Positions 1 through 10,215 of a stretch of 39,500 bases of DNA are shown here, piece by piece (within the stretch, counting starts at the first letter, position 1; the number at the start of each line of letters is the position of its first letter). The translations under genes and the position numbers were made by a program. A model generated the notes under the pieces. The model made no database searches. It had not been told where the DNA came from and worked only from the letters and a program-made list of their open reading frames with translations. The DNA lies in assembly GCA_028376765.1 (NCBI GenBank), contig JAONBD010000014.1, forward strand, positions 1 through 39,500, in the 5' to 3' direction. Source of the stretch: Candidatus Kapaibacterium sp. (lineage in GTDB: Bacteria > Bacteroidota > Ignavibacteria > Kapaibacteriales > UBA2268).

Positions 1-50
1 AGCAAAAAAAATTGCTTTGAATTGAAAATCTTTTAAAAATTACAATTTGA

Positions 51-78
51 AAAGCTACCTATTTTGGTAGCTTTTTTT
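51..78 (+). terminator. Rho-independent terminator of a gene upstream of the window
   Basis: AAAGCTACC-TATTTT-GGTAGCTTT stem followed by a T tract. Confidence 0.8.
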
Positions 79-204
79 ATTTTAACATTATATATTTTCA
101 GCTTATAAAAAATATTATTTTTTAGTTGATTAAGCGTTGATTGCTTTATATTAATTGAGCCAATAATGTTTTTTATTAGACTCTTTAATGCAATATATTT
201 TTCT

Positions 205-212
205 TAAATTTG
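205..212 (+). promoter_or_regulatory. Bacteroidetes-type -7 element (TAAATTTG) upstream of murC
   Basis: Matches TAnnTTTG; lies 30 nt upstream of the ATG at 242; no good -33 TTTG seen. Confidence 0.4.
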
Positions 213-241
213 CAGACTTTTTTAATCGAAATAATTTAAAT

Positions 242-1615
242 ATGTTCAGATCTGTTAAACATTTACATTTTGTTGGAATTGGTGGCATTGGAATGTCAGG
301 AATAGCTGAAATTCTATTAGAAAAAGGGTTTACTGTATCTGGCTCGGATCTCAATCCATCACAAAATACTGACTATTTAAAAAATAAAGGTATTGATATT
401 TTTATAGGTCATAGTGCCTCTAACATAAATGGTGCGGAAGTCATTGTCTACTCATCAGCTGTTAATATAAATGAGAATCCTGAAATAATTCAAGCCAAGA
501 AAAACAACATTCCTGTTATTAGAAGAGCTGAGATGCTTGCTGAAGTATCTAGATTAAATTATAGCATCGGAGTTGCTGGAACACACGGTAAAACAACAAC
601 TACATCTATGTTAGGGCTTATTCTTATTGAAGCCGGTTTAGATCCTACTGTTATTGTTGGCGGCAGGTTGAAAGATTTTGGAGGTACCAACGCAAGACTT
701 GGAAATGGTGAATGGACTGTTGTTGAAGCTGATGAATTTGATAGATCTTTTTTGCAACTTTTTCCTACTATTTCTATAATAAACAACGTCGAAGCTGAAC
801 ATTTAGATATTTATAGAGACCTAGAAGATATTGAAGCAACTTTTACAGAATTTGCTAATAAAACTCCCTTCTATGGACTATGTGCTTTAGGATTGGATGA
901 TGATGGGGTTAAGAATATTTTACCTTCTATTAATAAACAAATTAAAACATTTGGGTTTAATAGAAACTGCGATATAAGAGCTGATAAAGCTAAGTACGAG
1001 AATGGTGAATCTTATTGCGATGTTTATGAAGATGGAAAGAAACTTGGAGGCATTCATATACGTATTCCAGGTGAATACAATTTGAAGAATGCACTTGGTG
1101 CTCTAACTGTTGCTAGGAACCTAGGTATAGAATTTGACATAATTAAAAATGCTTTATCAAAATTTTCAGGTGTATTTAGAAGATTTGAAATTAAAGGTGA
1201 ATACAAAGGTATCAAAATTATTGATGACTATGCACACCATCCATCTGAGGTAAAAGCTTGTTTGGAAGGTGCTAGAAAAGCATTTAATAATAGAATAGTT
1301 TGCCTATTTCAGCCACATACTTTTACAAGGACAAGAGATCAATATAAAGATTTTGCTAAATCTTTTGATAATGCTGATCTGCTTTTTGTAACTGATATCT
1401 ATCCAGCTAGAGAACAACCAATCGAGGGTATCTCTGGAAAATTAATTGCAGATGAAGCAGTATCTTACGGATATAAAAATGTTAATTATATAAATAAAAA
1501 CGAAAATATTATTCCAATCGTAAAGGAACATTTAAAAGAAGGTGACATTTTTATTACAATGGGTGCCGGTAATATTTGGAAATATGGATTAGAATTAATT
1601 GACAGTCAAAATTAG
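242..1615 (+). CDS. murC: UDP-N-acetylmuramate--L-alanine ligase (ORF-track start 188; ATG 242 preferred)
   Basis: MFRSVKHLHFVGIGGIGMSGIAEIL start, GVAGTHGKTTTTSM ATP loop, DDYAHHPSEV, FQPHTFTRT motifs. Confidence 0.95.
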   Translation: MFRSVKHLHFVGIGGIGMSGIAEILLEKGFTVSGSDLNPSQNTDYLKNKGIDIFIGHSASNINGAEVIVYSSAVNINENPEIIQAKKNNIPVIRRAEMLAEVSRLNYSIGVAGTHGKTTTTSMLGLILIEAGLDPTVIVGGRLKDFGGTNARLGNGEWTVVEADEFDRSFLQLFPTISIINNVEAEHLDIYRDLEDIEATFTEFANKTPFYGLCALGLDDDGVKNILPSINKQIKTFGFNRNCDIRADKAKYENGESYCDVYEDGKKLGGIHIRIPGEYNLKNALGALTVARNLGIEFDIIKNALSKFSGVFRRFEIKGEYKGIKIIDDYAHHPSEVKACLEGARKAFNNRIVCLFQPHTFTRTRDQYKDFAKSFDNADLLFVTDIYPAREQPIEGISGKLIADEAVSYGYKNVNYINKNENIIPIVKEHLKEGDIFITMGAGNIWKYGLELIDSQN

Positions 1616-1646
1616 TTAGTTTTAATTTTTTTGGAGAATTTAAAAT

Positions 1647-3650
1647 ATGATAAAATTTCTTAGTGCAATAATACTATTTTCTTTAGCTACATTTTCTGAT
1701 GAAATTGTGGCTGAGGTCGGTAATGAAAAAATTACTTTCAGCCAGCTTGAAAAAGCCTATGAAAAAAACTTGCAAAATGATGCAAAAAGATTTAGAGAAT
1801 TAAGCCTAGATAGCGCTCTAAGCTTTATCAATTTATATACTGATTATAGATTAAAAGTACAGGACGCCATTGATAAAGGCTATTTAAAAGATTCTAGTAT
1901 TCAATCAGAAATTGAATCAAATAGGAGGCTCCTTGCAGAATCATTTTATTTTGAAAACGAATTAATGAACCCCAAAATAAATGAAATAATCTCAAGAAGA
2001 AAATCAGAATACAAGTTTGCGTTTATTATTATTCCTTTCGATAATGCAGAAGAAGGTCATAAAATCGAAAAAAGACAAAAAGCTCAAAAAGCTTTAGATT
2101 CGATTAACTCTGGAATGAGCTTTTCTGATGCAGCAATGAAATTTTCCGAAGATGGTAAAACTGCACAAGAAGGTGGAGTTGTTAATAATTGGGTTACTGG
2201 AGGATCTATTCAGAAACCTTTAGAAGATGTATTTTTTAACTTGAAGCCAGGTGAAATTAATACCGAAGTAATTGAAACTTCTTATGGATGTTTTATTGTT
2301 AAATTATTAGAAAGAAAACCAAGAAAATTAATTGATGCTTCTCATATATTACTTGGGCAAATGTCTCAAATGTCTAATAAATCTGATAGTCTAAAATTTA
2401 TCAAACAGGCAGATTCTGTTTTAGCATTAATAAACAATGGCGAGGATTTTGAAAGGCTTGCACGTGAGCTTTCAAAAGATAATACCACTAATGAAAATGG
2501 TGGTCGTTTTGGAAAATTATATAGCCGTTCTACTGGATTTTTAGGAACAGGTGCTCCCCTAGAACCATCTATATCCGAAAAGCTTTATACAATGAAAAAA
2601 GGTGATGTCCCAAAAATTGTTGTAACGTATATGGGCGTTCATATTTTAAAGGTTAATGTTGTTAAGGAAATTGATAAAGATTCAGAGTATGAAGCTGCAA
2701 AGGAAGTGTATAAAAAAGTATTTTATAAAAAAGATAAAATTACCTTTATGGATTCTGTTGCAAAGAAATTTGGTTTCAAATTAAATCCGAAAGTAGTAGA
2801 ACAATTCCAAATGGAATTAGATACCAATAAAACAACAATCGGAGAAAATTGGGCTGATAATGTAAAAACATCTACTAAAAGTTTGGAATTATTCAAGTTT
2901 AATGGAAAGTCATACAATCTAGGTACTTTTATAAAAGAATGTATAAACAGAAAAGAGCTTAGGGGCTATTCGTTAAATGATGAAGGAATCAACTTAGCAT
3001 CTAGAAAAATTATTGATAATGAATTGTTTAATCTTGCTACCACTAATCTAGAATCAAAATACCCTAATTACAAGTTATTGTTAAATGAGTTTAGAGATGG
3101 TATAATTTTATTTAAAGCCGAAGATGAAGAAGTTTGGTCTAAAAGAAAGTTTGATGAACAGATAGCTAAAACCTACTGGGATAGCACAAAAAATAATTAT
3201 ATGACTAATTATAAATTTGATGTTTGTGAGATTTTTAGATTAAATGAAGCTTCAATGAAAGAAATTCAAAAAGAAGTAAATTCTGGAAGTGCTGATTTTG
3301 AAACAATTGCTGAAATGAAAACTCAAAGAGAAGGCTTCAGAGAAAAAAGTGGGAAACTTGGCTGGATTGAAAAGAACAAAGATGAAACAGCAAATATTAT
3401 CCCAATTGATGAGGCTAAAAAAGGAAAAATAATAGGACCTTATAAAAATAAATATGGACTATCATTAATCAAAATTTATGATATTGAAAAGCCAAGATTA
3501 ATGACTTTTGAGGAAGCAAAACCATTTATTACTCCTAATGTACAGGATATTGTTCAAGCAAACTTAAGAGATAAGTGGCTTAAAAGAGTAAGGACAAATC
3601 ACCCTGTTAAAATTTATGATAAATCAATAAAAAATATATTAAATAAATAA
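1647..3650 (+). CDS. Secreted/periplasmic PpiC-type peptidyl-prolyl isomerase (667 aa)
   Basis: N-terminal signal-like segment; parvulin motifs (GGVVNNWVTGGSIQKPLEDVFFNLKPGEI, DASHILL, GGRFGKLYSRSTG). Confidence 0.85.
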   Translation: MIKFLSAIILFSLATFSDEIVAEVGNEKITFSQLEKAYEKNLQNDAKRFRELSLDSALSFINLYTDYRLKVQDAIDKGYLKDSSIQSEIESNRRLLAESFYFENELMNPKINEIISRRKSEYKFAFIIIPFDNAEEGHKIEKRQKAQKALDSINSGMSFSDAAMKFSEDGKTAQEGGVVNNWVTGGSIQKPLEDVFFNLKPGEINTEVIETSYGCFIVKLLERKPRKLIDASHILLGQMSQMSNKSDSLKFIKQADSVLALINNGEDFERLARELSKDNTTNENGGRFGKLYSRSTGFLGTGAPLEPSISEKLYTMKKGDVPKIVVTYMGVHILKVNVVKEIDKDSEYEAAKEVYKKVFYKKDKITFMDSVAKKFGFKLNPKVVEQFQMELDTNKTTIGENWADNVKTSTKSLELFKFNGKSYNLGTFIKECINRKELRGYSLNDEGINLASRKIIDNELFNLATTNLESKYPNYKLLLNEFRDGIILFKAEDEEVWSKRKFDEQIAKTYWDSTKNNYMTNYKFDVCEIFRLNEASMKEIQKEVNSGSADFETIAEMKTQREGFREKSGKLGWIEKNKDETANIIPIDEAKKGKIIGPYKNKYGLSLIKIYDIEKPRLMTFEEAKPFITPNVQDIVQANLRDKWLKRVRTNHPVKIYDKSIKNILNK

Positions 3651-3657
3651 GATAATT

Positions 3658-4938
3658 ATGAAACTATTAATTTTATTTTTATTAATTACTTCTCATCTTT
3701 TAGCACAATTAAAAGAGGGTGAATCTTTAGATAGGATTTTAGCTGTTGTTGGAACAGAGAAAATCATGAAAAGTGAAATTGATGCCCAAATGATAAGAAT
3801 GCTAGAAATGAATCAGGGCATAGATTTTTATGATTCTAAAGTTAGAGATCAGATATTAAATTCTTTAATTGATGAAAAATTAATAGTAGTAAGAGCACAA
3901 GAAGATTCTGTTACAGTTTTGGACGCAGAAGTTGAAGCTAGATGGAATCAACTCGTTGAACAGTGGAAAGCCAATTATGGTTCAGTTCAAAGAATCGAGG
4001 CGGTTTTCAAAAAGTCTTTAACCGAAGTTAAATTCGAATACGAAGATCAAATCAGAAATCAATTAATGGCTATGAAATTACAACAAACTAAATTTGGTGT
4101 AATTTCAATTACAAAATCAGAAGTCACAACATTTTACGAAGATTATAAAGATTCTCTTGATGTAATTGGTGATAGATATAAGATAGCTCATATTGTTAGA
4201 AAAATAAAGGCAAACACAGATCAGAAGAATATGGCCTATAAAAAAGCTATGGCAATTAGAGACTCCCTCCTTGAAGGTAAAGCTTTTGAAGAATTGGCAT
4301 TAAATAATAGTGAAGACCCTAATACAGCTGCTGATGGAGGCGGTTTAGGGTGGTTTGATAAAGGTAGATTATTTCCAGAGTTTGAAAATGCTGCATTTGC
4401 ACTTCAACTAGGGGAAACTTCTTTGCCAGTCGAAACCCCATTTGGATATCATTTGATTCAGACTATAACTAAAAAAGAAAACTCGATCAACACTAGACAT
4501 ATACTAATCAAAATTGGAGAAAGTTCTGATAACACTATTAAAACTAAAGAATTTTTAATTGCTTTAAAAGATTCTATAATTAATGGTGCTGATTTTGGCA
4601 AAATGGCTTTGCGTTACTCAGAAGATGAATCAACCAAGGGATTTGAAGGAATTATAGGTGAACTTACTATCGAAGAAATGCCTCCAAGTTACAGAACCGA
4701 AGTTGCTAATTTACAAGAAAATACAATTTCTGATCCATTGAGTTATCAATTAGGAGATGGAAAAAAATCTTTATCTATTATTAAGGTATTAGAATTTTTG
4801 CCCTCACATAAAATAAATTTAGAAAGAGATTACACAATTATAGAGAATTACGCTAAAAATTATAAGCAACGACGCTTAATGAATGATTGGGTGAAAGAGC
4901 TTAGAACAGAACTTTATTGGGAATTAAAAGATGATTAG
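3658..4938 (+). CDS. SurA-like periplasmic peptidyl-prolyl isomerase
   Basis: SurA-like N-terminal domain (LDRILAVVGTEKIMKSEID), parvulin domain (AADGGGLGWFDKGRLFPEFENAAFALQLGE), second NTRHILIKIGE repeat. Confidence 0.88.
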   Translation: MKLLILFLLITSHLLAQLKEGESLDRILAVVGTEKIMKSEIDAQMIRMLEMNQGIDFYDSKVRDQILNSLIDEKLIVVRAQEDSVTVLDAEVEARWNQLVEQWKANYGSVQRIEAVFKKSLTEVKFEYEDQIRNQLMAMKLQQTKFGVISITKSEVTTFYEDYKDSLDVIGDRYKIAHIVRKIKANTDQKNMAYKKAMAIRDSLLEGKAFEELALNNSEDPNTAADGGGLGWFDKGRLFPEFENAAFALQLGETSLPVETPFGYHLIQTITKKENSINTRHILIKIGESSDNTIKTKEFLIALKDSIINGADFGKMALRYSEDESTKGFEGIIGELTIEEMPPSYRTEVANLQENTISDPLSYQLGDGKKSLSIIKVLEFLPSHKINLERDYTIIENYAKNYKQRRLMNDWVKELRTELYWELKDD

Positions 4939-5473
4939 TATGAATAGAGACCAACTTTGCCTTGAAATATTTAATTCGGCACACATAACTGGAGAATTTA
5001 AATTAAGATCTGGTGTTGTGAGTAACGAGTACTTTGATAAATATCAATTTGAATCAATCCCTCAATTGCTGAATAACATTGCTATTCATATTACAGAAAT
5101 AGTATCAAAACTAGATTATGATATCCTAGCACCACTCGAAATGGGTGGAATACCAATATCAACTGCACTTGCTTTAAAAGTAGACAAAATCCAATGCTTT
5201 GTAAGAAAAAAAGCTAAGGAATATGGAACAGCAAAGCTAGCAGAAGGTCCAAATATTGATGGTAAGAAGTTATTAATAGTTGAAGATGTTGTAACCAGCG
5301 GTGGGCAAATTATATTAAGTACAAATGATTTGAGAAAGCAAGGAGCTATCATCACAGATGCTGTTTGTGTAATTGATAGAGAAGCAGGTGGAAAAGAAAA
5401 ACTTACTGAAATTGGAGTTACTTTACACCCCCTATTCACAATGACAGAGTTGAAAGCTATTTCGCAATTATAA
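4931..5473 (+). CDS. pyrE: Orotate phosphoribosyltransferase (alternative ATG at 4940)
   Basis: LLIVEDVVTSGGQI PRPP-binding motif, GEFKLRSGVVSNEYFDKYQFES; overlaps the previous CDS by 8 nt. Confidence 0.9.
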   Translation: MISMNRDQLCLEIFNSAHITGEFKLRSGVVSNEYFDKYQFESIPQLLNNIAIHITEIVSKLDYDILAPLEMGGIPISTALALKVDKIQCFVRKKAKEYGTAKLAEGPNIDGKKLLIVEDVVTSGGQIILSTNDLRKQGAIITDAVCVIDREAGGKEKLTEIGVTLHPLFTMTELKAISQL

Positions 5474-6797
5474 TAATTTCAGTTCTTCTATTGAGTTTTT
5501 TACCCCAATCTGAATTATTCGAAGCAATTGGTCTTCTTTCGCCGTAGCCCTTTGTTTTTATTCTAAGAGGAGATATTCCTTTGTTAATCAAATATTTTTT
5601 TACTGCATTTGCTCTTTTTAGCGATAGTCTATCATTTGTAGCATAAGACCCAACATTATCAGTATGACCTTCTATTAAAATTACTACATTTTCTCTATTA
5701 GCCATAAACTCATTTAATACATTTAGCTCTTTTACAGATTTAGGTAATCTACTTTTACCAGTCCCAAACAACATATTTTCGATAATAAGTTTTCTTCCAA
5801 GTTCAACAATTGGAATTGTTTTCTGGGTTATTATTTGTTTCTTTGCATCTACTATTCCAATATCAATAGAATCTGGAATTGCTGGCTTTAAAGTTTTATA
5901 TTTTATAGCATATAGATTAGTCAATTGATTAGAAAAGTTATCTAATATTGATGAAAAAGGATAATCCATATCATAATTGTTACCACGAGTCTTATTTGCA
6001 ATCAATTCGTAATCTCCCAACTTAGGAGATGTAATACAAAAGGCACGTATTTCATTTTCATTCATCAGCTTTATAATTGATTCGGTAGTTTGATCGGTTT
6101 TACCAGCTCCATTTTCTCCTGCTTGATGATATGGTGCATCTGTAATGATCACTAATACTTTGTTTGCCGATGGTCTATATTTAATCTTATTAGTACCCAG
6201 CTTGATAGCTGCCAAACAATTTTCTTTAATGTCATTACCACCTCTAGCTTTTACATCACGAAGCCAACCTAAAAACTCACCAACTGATCCAGTAGGTTGA
6301 TAGAAATTTTCTAATTTATCAGAAAATAAAACAAGACTTAATGTATAGTCAATACCACGGTTGTGTAGGGTATTTGTAAAGTTAATTATTCTTTGTTCCA
6401 TTGCATCAATGTAAGGTTGCATGGAACCAGTTTGATCAACTACAAAGCAAAAATCTACAGGAATTCTATCTTTAATTGATATTTTTTCTACAGAAATTAT
6501 CGATTTTGAGGATCCATTTTCAAGAACTGAAATATCTTCCTTTAGAAGAGTATCTAATGGTTCTCCATAAATGTTATATGCTTCAACAATTAATTTTATC
6601 TCTGGGTAGGTAGAAATGTCTACATTTCTAATTGTCATTCTTATTGATTTCTGCGAAGATCTTACCTTAGCTTCTTCAAGTAATTTTTTTGCTTGAAGTA
6701 TAGAATCTTGAACAGAAAGTTTTTTTGATTCTTCTTTAGCATCTAAGCCAAAAATGAATAATAATAGTAGAATGTACGTAATATTTCTTGTTAGCAT
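5457..6797 (-). CDS. von Willebrand A domain protein with C-terminal OmpA peptidoglycan-binding domain
   Basis: VDFCFVVDQTGSM (MIDAS-like DxTGS); C-terminal VVILIEGHTDNVGSYATNDRLSLKRANAVKKYL...GYGERRPIASNNS...NRRTEI; signal peptide. Confidence 0.9.
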   Translation of the reverse strand: MLTRNITYILLLLFIFGLDAKEESKKLSVQDSILQAKKLLEEAKVRSSQKSIRMTIRNVDISTYPEIKLIVEAYNIYGEPLDTLLKEDISVLENGSSKSIISVEKISIKDRIPVDFCFVVDQTGSMQPYIDAMEQRIINFTNTLHNRGIDYTLSLVLFSDKLENFYQPTGSVGEFLGWLRDVKARGGNDIKENCLAAIKLGTNKIKYRPSANKVLVIITDAPYHQAGENGAGKTDQTTESIIKLMNENEIRAFCITSPKLGDYELIANKTRGNNYDMDYPFSSILDNFSNQLTNLYAIKYKTLKPAIPDSIDIGIVDAKKQIITQKTIPIVELGRKLIIENMLFGTGKSRLPKSVKELNVLNEFMANRENVVILIEGHTDNVGSYATNDRLSLKRANAVKKYLINKGISPLRIKTKGYGERRPIASNNSDWGKKLNRRTEIIIIAK

Positions 6798-6865
6798 TAG
6801 AATTAAAGATTAATTATCGGGTACAATGCAAAATTATGCATTTATACCCGATTAATATAATATTT

Positions 6866-8359
6866 TTAGATTGTGATTCTTAACACAGGTGATATCATAA
6901 AGAAGTTATCCAATTCATAAGGTAACGGATCTCTAAGTGGCTTAGCATATTTCGCTTCTAAAAACAACCAATTACCAAATAATTTAACAAATGCTCTTGT
7001 CAATAGTATTTGATTTGAATATTGAGCACTTACACTAAATGGATAAACTGCTTGGTTTCTGTACTCAATTTTTGCAAAAATCCAATCAGCTAATTCGTCT
7101 GGATGAACAAGGCCAACACCTGAAGTGTTTAACTGAGTAATTTGTTGAAGTGGTGCACCTATTTCTTCACCTTCTTCGTTAGTAAATTTCTGAGTGTAGA
7201 ATAAATATTCTCTGATTTCTGAATAGCTAACACCAAGCTCTAATCTAAAGAAATTTTCGGCTTTATTTTCATCAATCCATAAATTGTAAAAGGCAGTTAA
7301 TTGACCTGTTGTCTCAAGTACAGGAGCTATTCTAAACTGATTATTTGTAGCGAGATTACCTTCTCTTTCGTCATTAGCAAATCTATCAAAACCAGGTAGA
7401 TCTCCATTTGCTACATCATCTGATGCACTAGCACCACCATGTAAATAAAAATCATCTGCATCAATAGTTTCAGTTTGAATCTTCTGTAAAGGAGTTGAAT
7501 AATTCAAACTAATACCCGCTTGAGGATGAAAAGGGAAGTTATACTCTAAACCAAAATTAATTTTTCCAGATGGATGTGAATTTAGTTGTCTTTCAGGAAT
7601 AATTTCAAGTAATCCAGAATTATTAATTCCTGTATTCAATCTATAAGTTCCACCTAATGCAATTTTTAATAATTCAGGATTTCTTACTGATGTATTTGGA
7701 TCATTGTTTAGGTACAAGTCATATTTCATTTGAATACTTGATTCGCCTGCTAACCAAAAAGGTAACCCGACACGATCATTTCCAATTTGAGATGACAACC
7801 AAAAACCAGTATTACCAATTTTCAAAGATTGCTCATATAACGATAAAACCATTGCTTGGTTTACACCTTTTGGTCTGTTAAGGTAATCAACCATTATAAC
7901 GCCCTGATCTTCTTCTACAGGAACTTGAACAGGAATATCTTGGTATGAATAATCTCTATCTCCACGTTGATGTGAACCTGCTATAAATGTAGCTTCTCTG
8001 TATGCTTTTTTTCCAGATAACACATTTGCAACCGTTGGTAATTCTCTGTCTAAAATTTGAGAATTCATTGACTCTACACCACAAGAAAGTAAAAGTATAT
8101 CAAACTCTTTACCATCAAAAGGATTTTTAGGAGCAGCAAGAATAATTATATTTTGCTTATCTAATGAATCTTTGTTGTAACCTAGTTGAAGAAATGATTG
8201 ATAAATCTGAAACTGTAAATCAGGTTCTGTTATTTTCCATCTTGGAAAATATTTTTTCAAATCACCATTTATGTCAGTTAATGAATCTAAATATCTTTCA
8301 TTTGCAAATAATGACGAAGATAAGATAACTGCGAATATTATTATTTTTAAAAATTTCAT
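6866..8359 (-). CDS. Secreted protein, probable outer-membrane beta-barrel with N-terminal soluble domain; unknown family
   Basis: Signal peptide (MKFLKIIIFAVILSSSLFA); alternating aromatic/polar strands in the C-terminal half, ends PVLRITI. Confidence 0.55.
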   Translation of the reverse strand: MKFLKIIIFAVILSSSLFANERYLDSLTDINGDLKKYFPRWKITEPDLQFQIYQSFLQLGYNKDSLDKQNIIILAAPKNPFDGKEFDILLLSCGVESMNSQILDRELPTVANVLSGKKAYREATFIAGSHQRGDRDYSYQDIPVQVPVEEDQGVIMVDYLNRPKGVNQAMVLSLYEQSLKIGNTGFWLSSQIGNDRVGLPFWLAGESSIQMKYDLYLNNDPNTSVRNPELLKIALGGTYRLNTGINNSGLLEIIPERQLNSHPSGKINFGLEYNFPFHPQAGISLNYSTPLQKIQTETIDADDFYLHGGASASDDVANGDLPGFDRFANDEREGNLATNNQFRIAPVLETTGQLTAFYNLWIDENKAENFFRLELGVSYSEIREYLFYTQKFTNEEGEEIGAPLQQITQLNTSGVGLVHPDELADWIFAKIEYRNQAVYPFSVSAQYSNQILLTRAFVKLFGNWLFLEAKYAKPLRDPLPYELDNFFMISPVLRITI

Positions 8360-8385
8360 TTTTTTATTTACCTATTTTGTCAATA

Positions 8386-10197
8386 TTAAAAGATGTAAAT
8401 TAAATTAAACATTGGTTGGAAAAAGCCAGTAGATTCCCAAGGGTCTCTTTCTGATTTTATATCGAATCTACCAACTGCATTAATCTTAGCAAAAAGTGTG
8501 TTATCAATAATAGCAAACTGAGCGAATATGTTTGAATAAAACGACTCGTTGAAGTATTGTAATGAAGCACCCCAAGGTAAATCGCCAGCAGATGACATGA
8601 AGTCCATTTTTATTGATATACCACCAATACTTTCATCACCATTTTGTCCAAATATTTCTTTTCTAGTTACACCATCTTCCAAGACACTTGTGCTGTAAGA
8701 CCAATTTTCTACGTTATAATAGGCACCACCAAGACTAAATCTTAAAAGATTATCTTTATCTATGCTCATTCCAAATGTGTAGTGCGCAGCTGCATTGGCT
8801 CTAATGAAGTATGACTGGTTTCCAGGATTAGTCATAAACTGATTAAACTGAAAATCATTGATATTTCCTGAAGTCCAAGAGTCAATGTTATTATCGTAAT
8901 CAGTACCTAAAAAATCAGCAGGCTCTGCATCAGATGAAACATAAGCACCATCAATATGAAATACATCACTTCTATTTATTACTGGTACATCAAAGTCAGC
9001 AGAAAAATTGAATCCAAATCCACCATAAGTAAGGTTTCTTTGTTGATTATATATATCTTCAGAAATACTTGACCAACCACCAGTTGGAAGTATTAAACCA
9101 AATTTCAATGATTTCCAAATTAAGTTTAAGCTTAATCTTTCAGAACTAAATGATGGTACATTAATAGATTCAACTCCATATTTTAATTCAACACCAATTT
9201 CTGGCAAGTCTTCATTTGTAGGAACAAATTCATCTAACATTGGATTGCCAAGTGAATCTAATTCTATTTCACCTTTTCTATTATACAAATAAGCCTTTGG
9301 ATATTTTTTCCAGCTAATTTTATCTGGACCTACAAATACTTCCATATTTTTTTTGTAATAACTTTCTGGCTCTCCATTCGATATTCTTTTGAATAATTGA
9401 ATGTCATAGTCGCTCACATAGTAAGGAGCGTTGTAACTAATTAGAGGTTCAGAAACTCCCTTTTCTTGGTCTAACCAAATAATATTTGGATCGCCTAGGG
9501 CTCTTGCTTCTAATGTTTTATTTTGTACGTTATCCTGTTGGAAATACACTTCAGCAAGTTCGTACAAGTTAGTAATTGAAGCACCAAGCTTAACTTTACT
9601 TGTATCGATTTCTGTTAATTTCATCTCTCTGTATGAAAAAGCTTCGTCAACTGTTACTTCTTCAAGGTTTTCAATAAGATCATCAGTTTGTTCATCAAAT
9701 GAAGTTTGCTTTACTACCATTCCAATTATTTCTTCTGGGTATCTACCAGGCTCTGAAGGAGGAAGTGTTATGATAAAAGCTGTTGTTATTTTATCATCAG
9801 TTCCACCAATAATTTGAGCTAAATAGTATTGATAAATAATATTCATATCATCTTCTGGTATAACATCGTAACCTTGAGCAAGTAAATCGTTCGTTATATC
9901 AGATTTTAATTTTTCAGACCCAACGCCTTGTTCAACGATTCTAATTGCACCTGGATCATACTTTGACTTTGCAGCCTCAAAATCTTCGGAACTCGCTTGA
10001 TTTTGATTTGAAGGATCATTTGCTTTTATTATTTCGCCGATTGTTGATGCGTCTCTAACCTTGTAGATATAAACATTACCGAAACGATAATTTTTAAATT
10101 TTTGTAGAGTTTTCTCTACATCGTCTGTAGATCCTGTTTGGGCAAATAAACCCACAGAAGATACTACTGCTATTAATATTAATAATTTTTTCATCAT
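8386..10197 (-). CDS. Secreted protein, probable outer-membrane beta-barrel with long N-terminal domain; unknown family
   Basis: Signal peptide (MMKKLLILIAVVSSVGLFAQ); barrel-like strands in C-terminal half, terminal Phe (FNLIYIF). Confidence 0.55.
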   Translation of the reverse strand: MMKKLLILIAVVSSVGLFAQTGSTDDVEKTLQKFKNYRFGNVYIYKVRDASTIGEIIKANDPSNQNQASSEDFEAAKSKYDPGAIRIVEQGVGSEKLKSDITNDLLAQGYDVIPEDDMNIIYQYYLAQIIGGTDDKITTAFIITLPPSEPGRYPEEIIGMVVKQTSFDEQTDDLIENLEEVTVDEAFSYREMKLTEIDTSKVKLGASITNLYELAEVYFQQDNVQNKTLEARALGDPNIIWLDQEKGVSEPLISYNAPYYVSDYDIQLFKRISNGEPESYYKKNMEVFVGPDKISWKKYPKAYLYNRKGEIELDSLGNPMLDEFVPTNEDLPEIGVELKYGVESINVPSFSSERLSLNLIWKSLKFGLILPTGGWSSISEDIYNQQRNLTYGGFGFNFSADFDVPVINRSDVFHIDGAYVSSDAEPADFLGTDYDNNIDSWTSGNINDFQFNQFMTNPGNQSYFIRANAAAHYTFGMSIDKDNLLRFSLGGAYYNVENWSYSTSVLEDGVTRKEIFGQNGDESIGGISIKMDFMSSAGDLPWGASLQYFNESFYSNIFAQFAIIDNTLFAKINAVGRFDIKSERDPWESTGFFQPMFNLIYIF

Positions 10198-10215
10198 TTT
10201 TTTAAATACCCTTAA

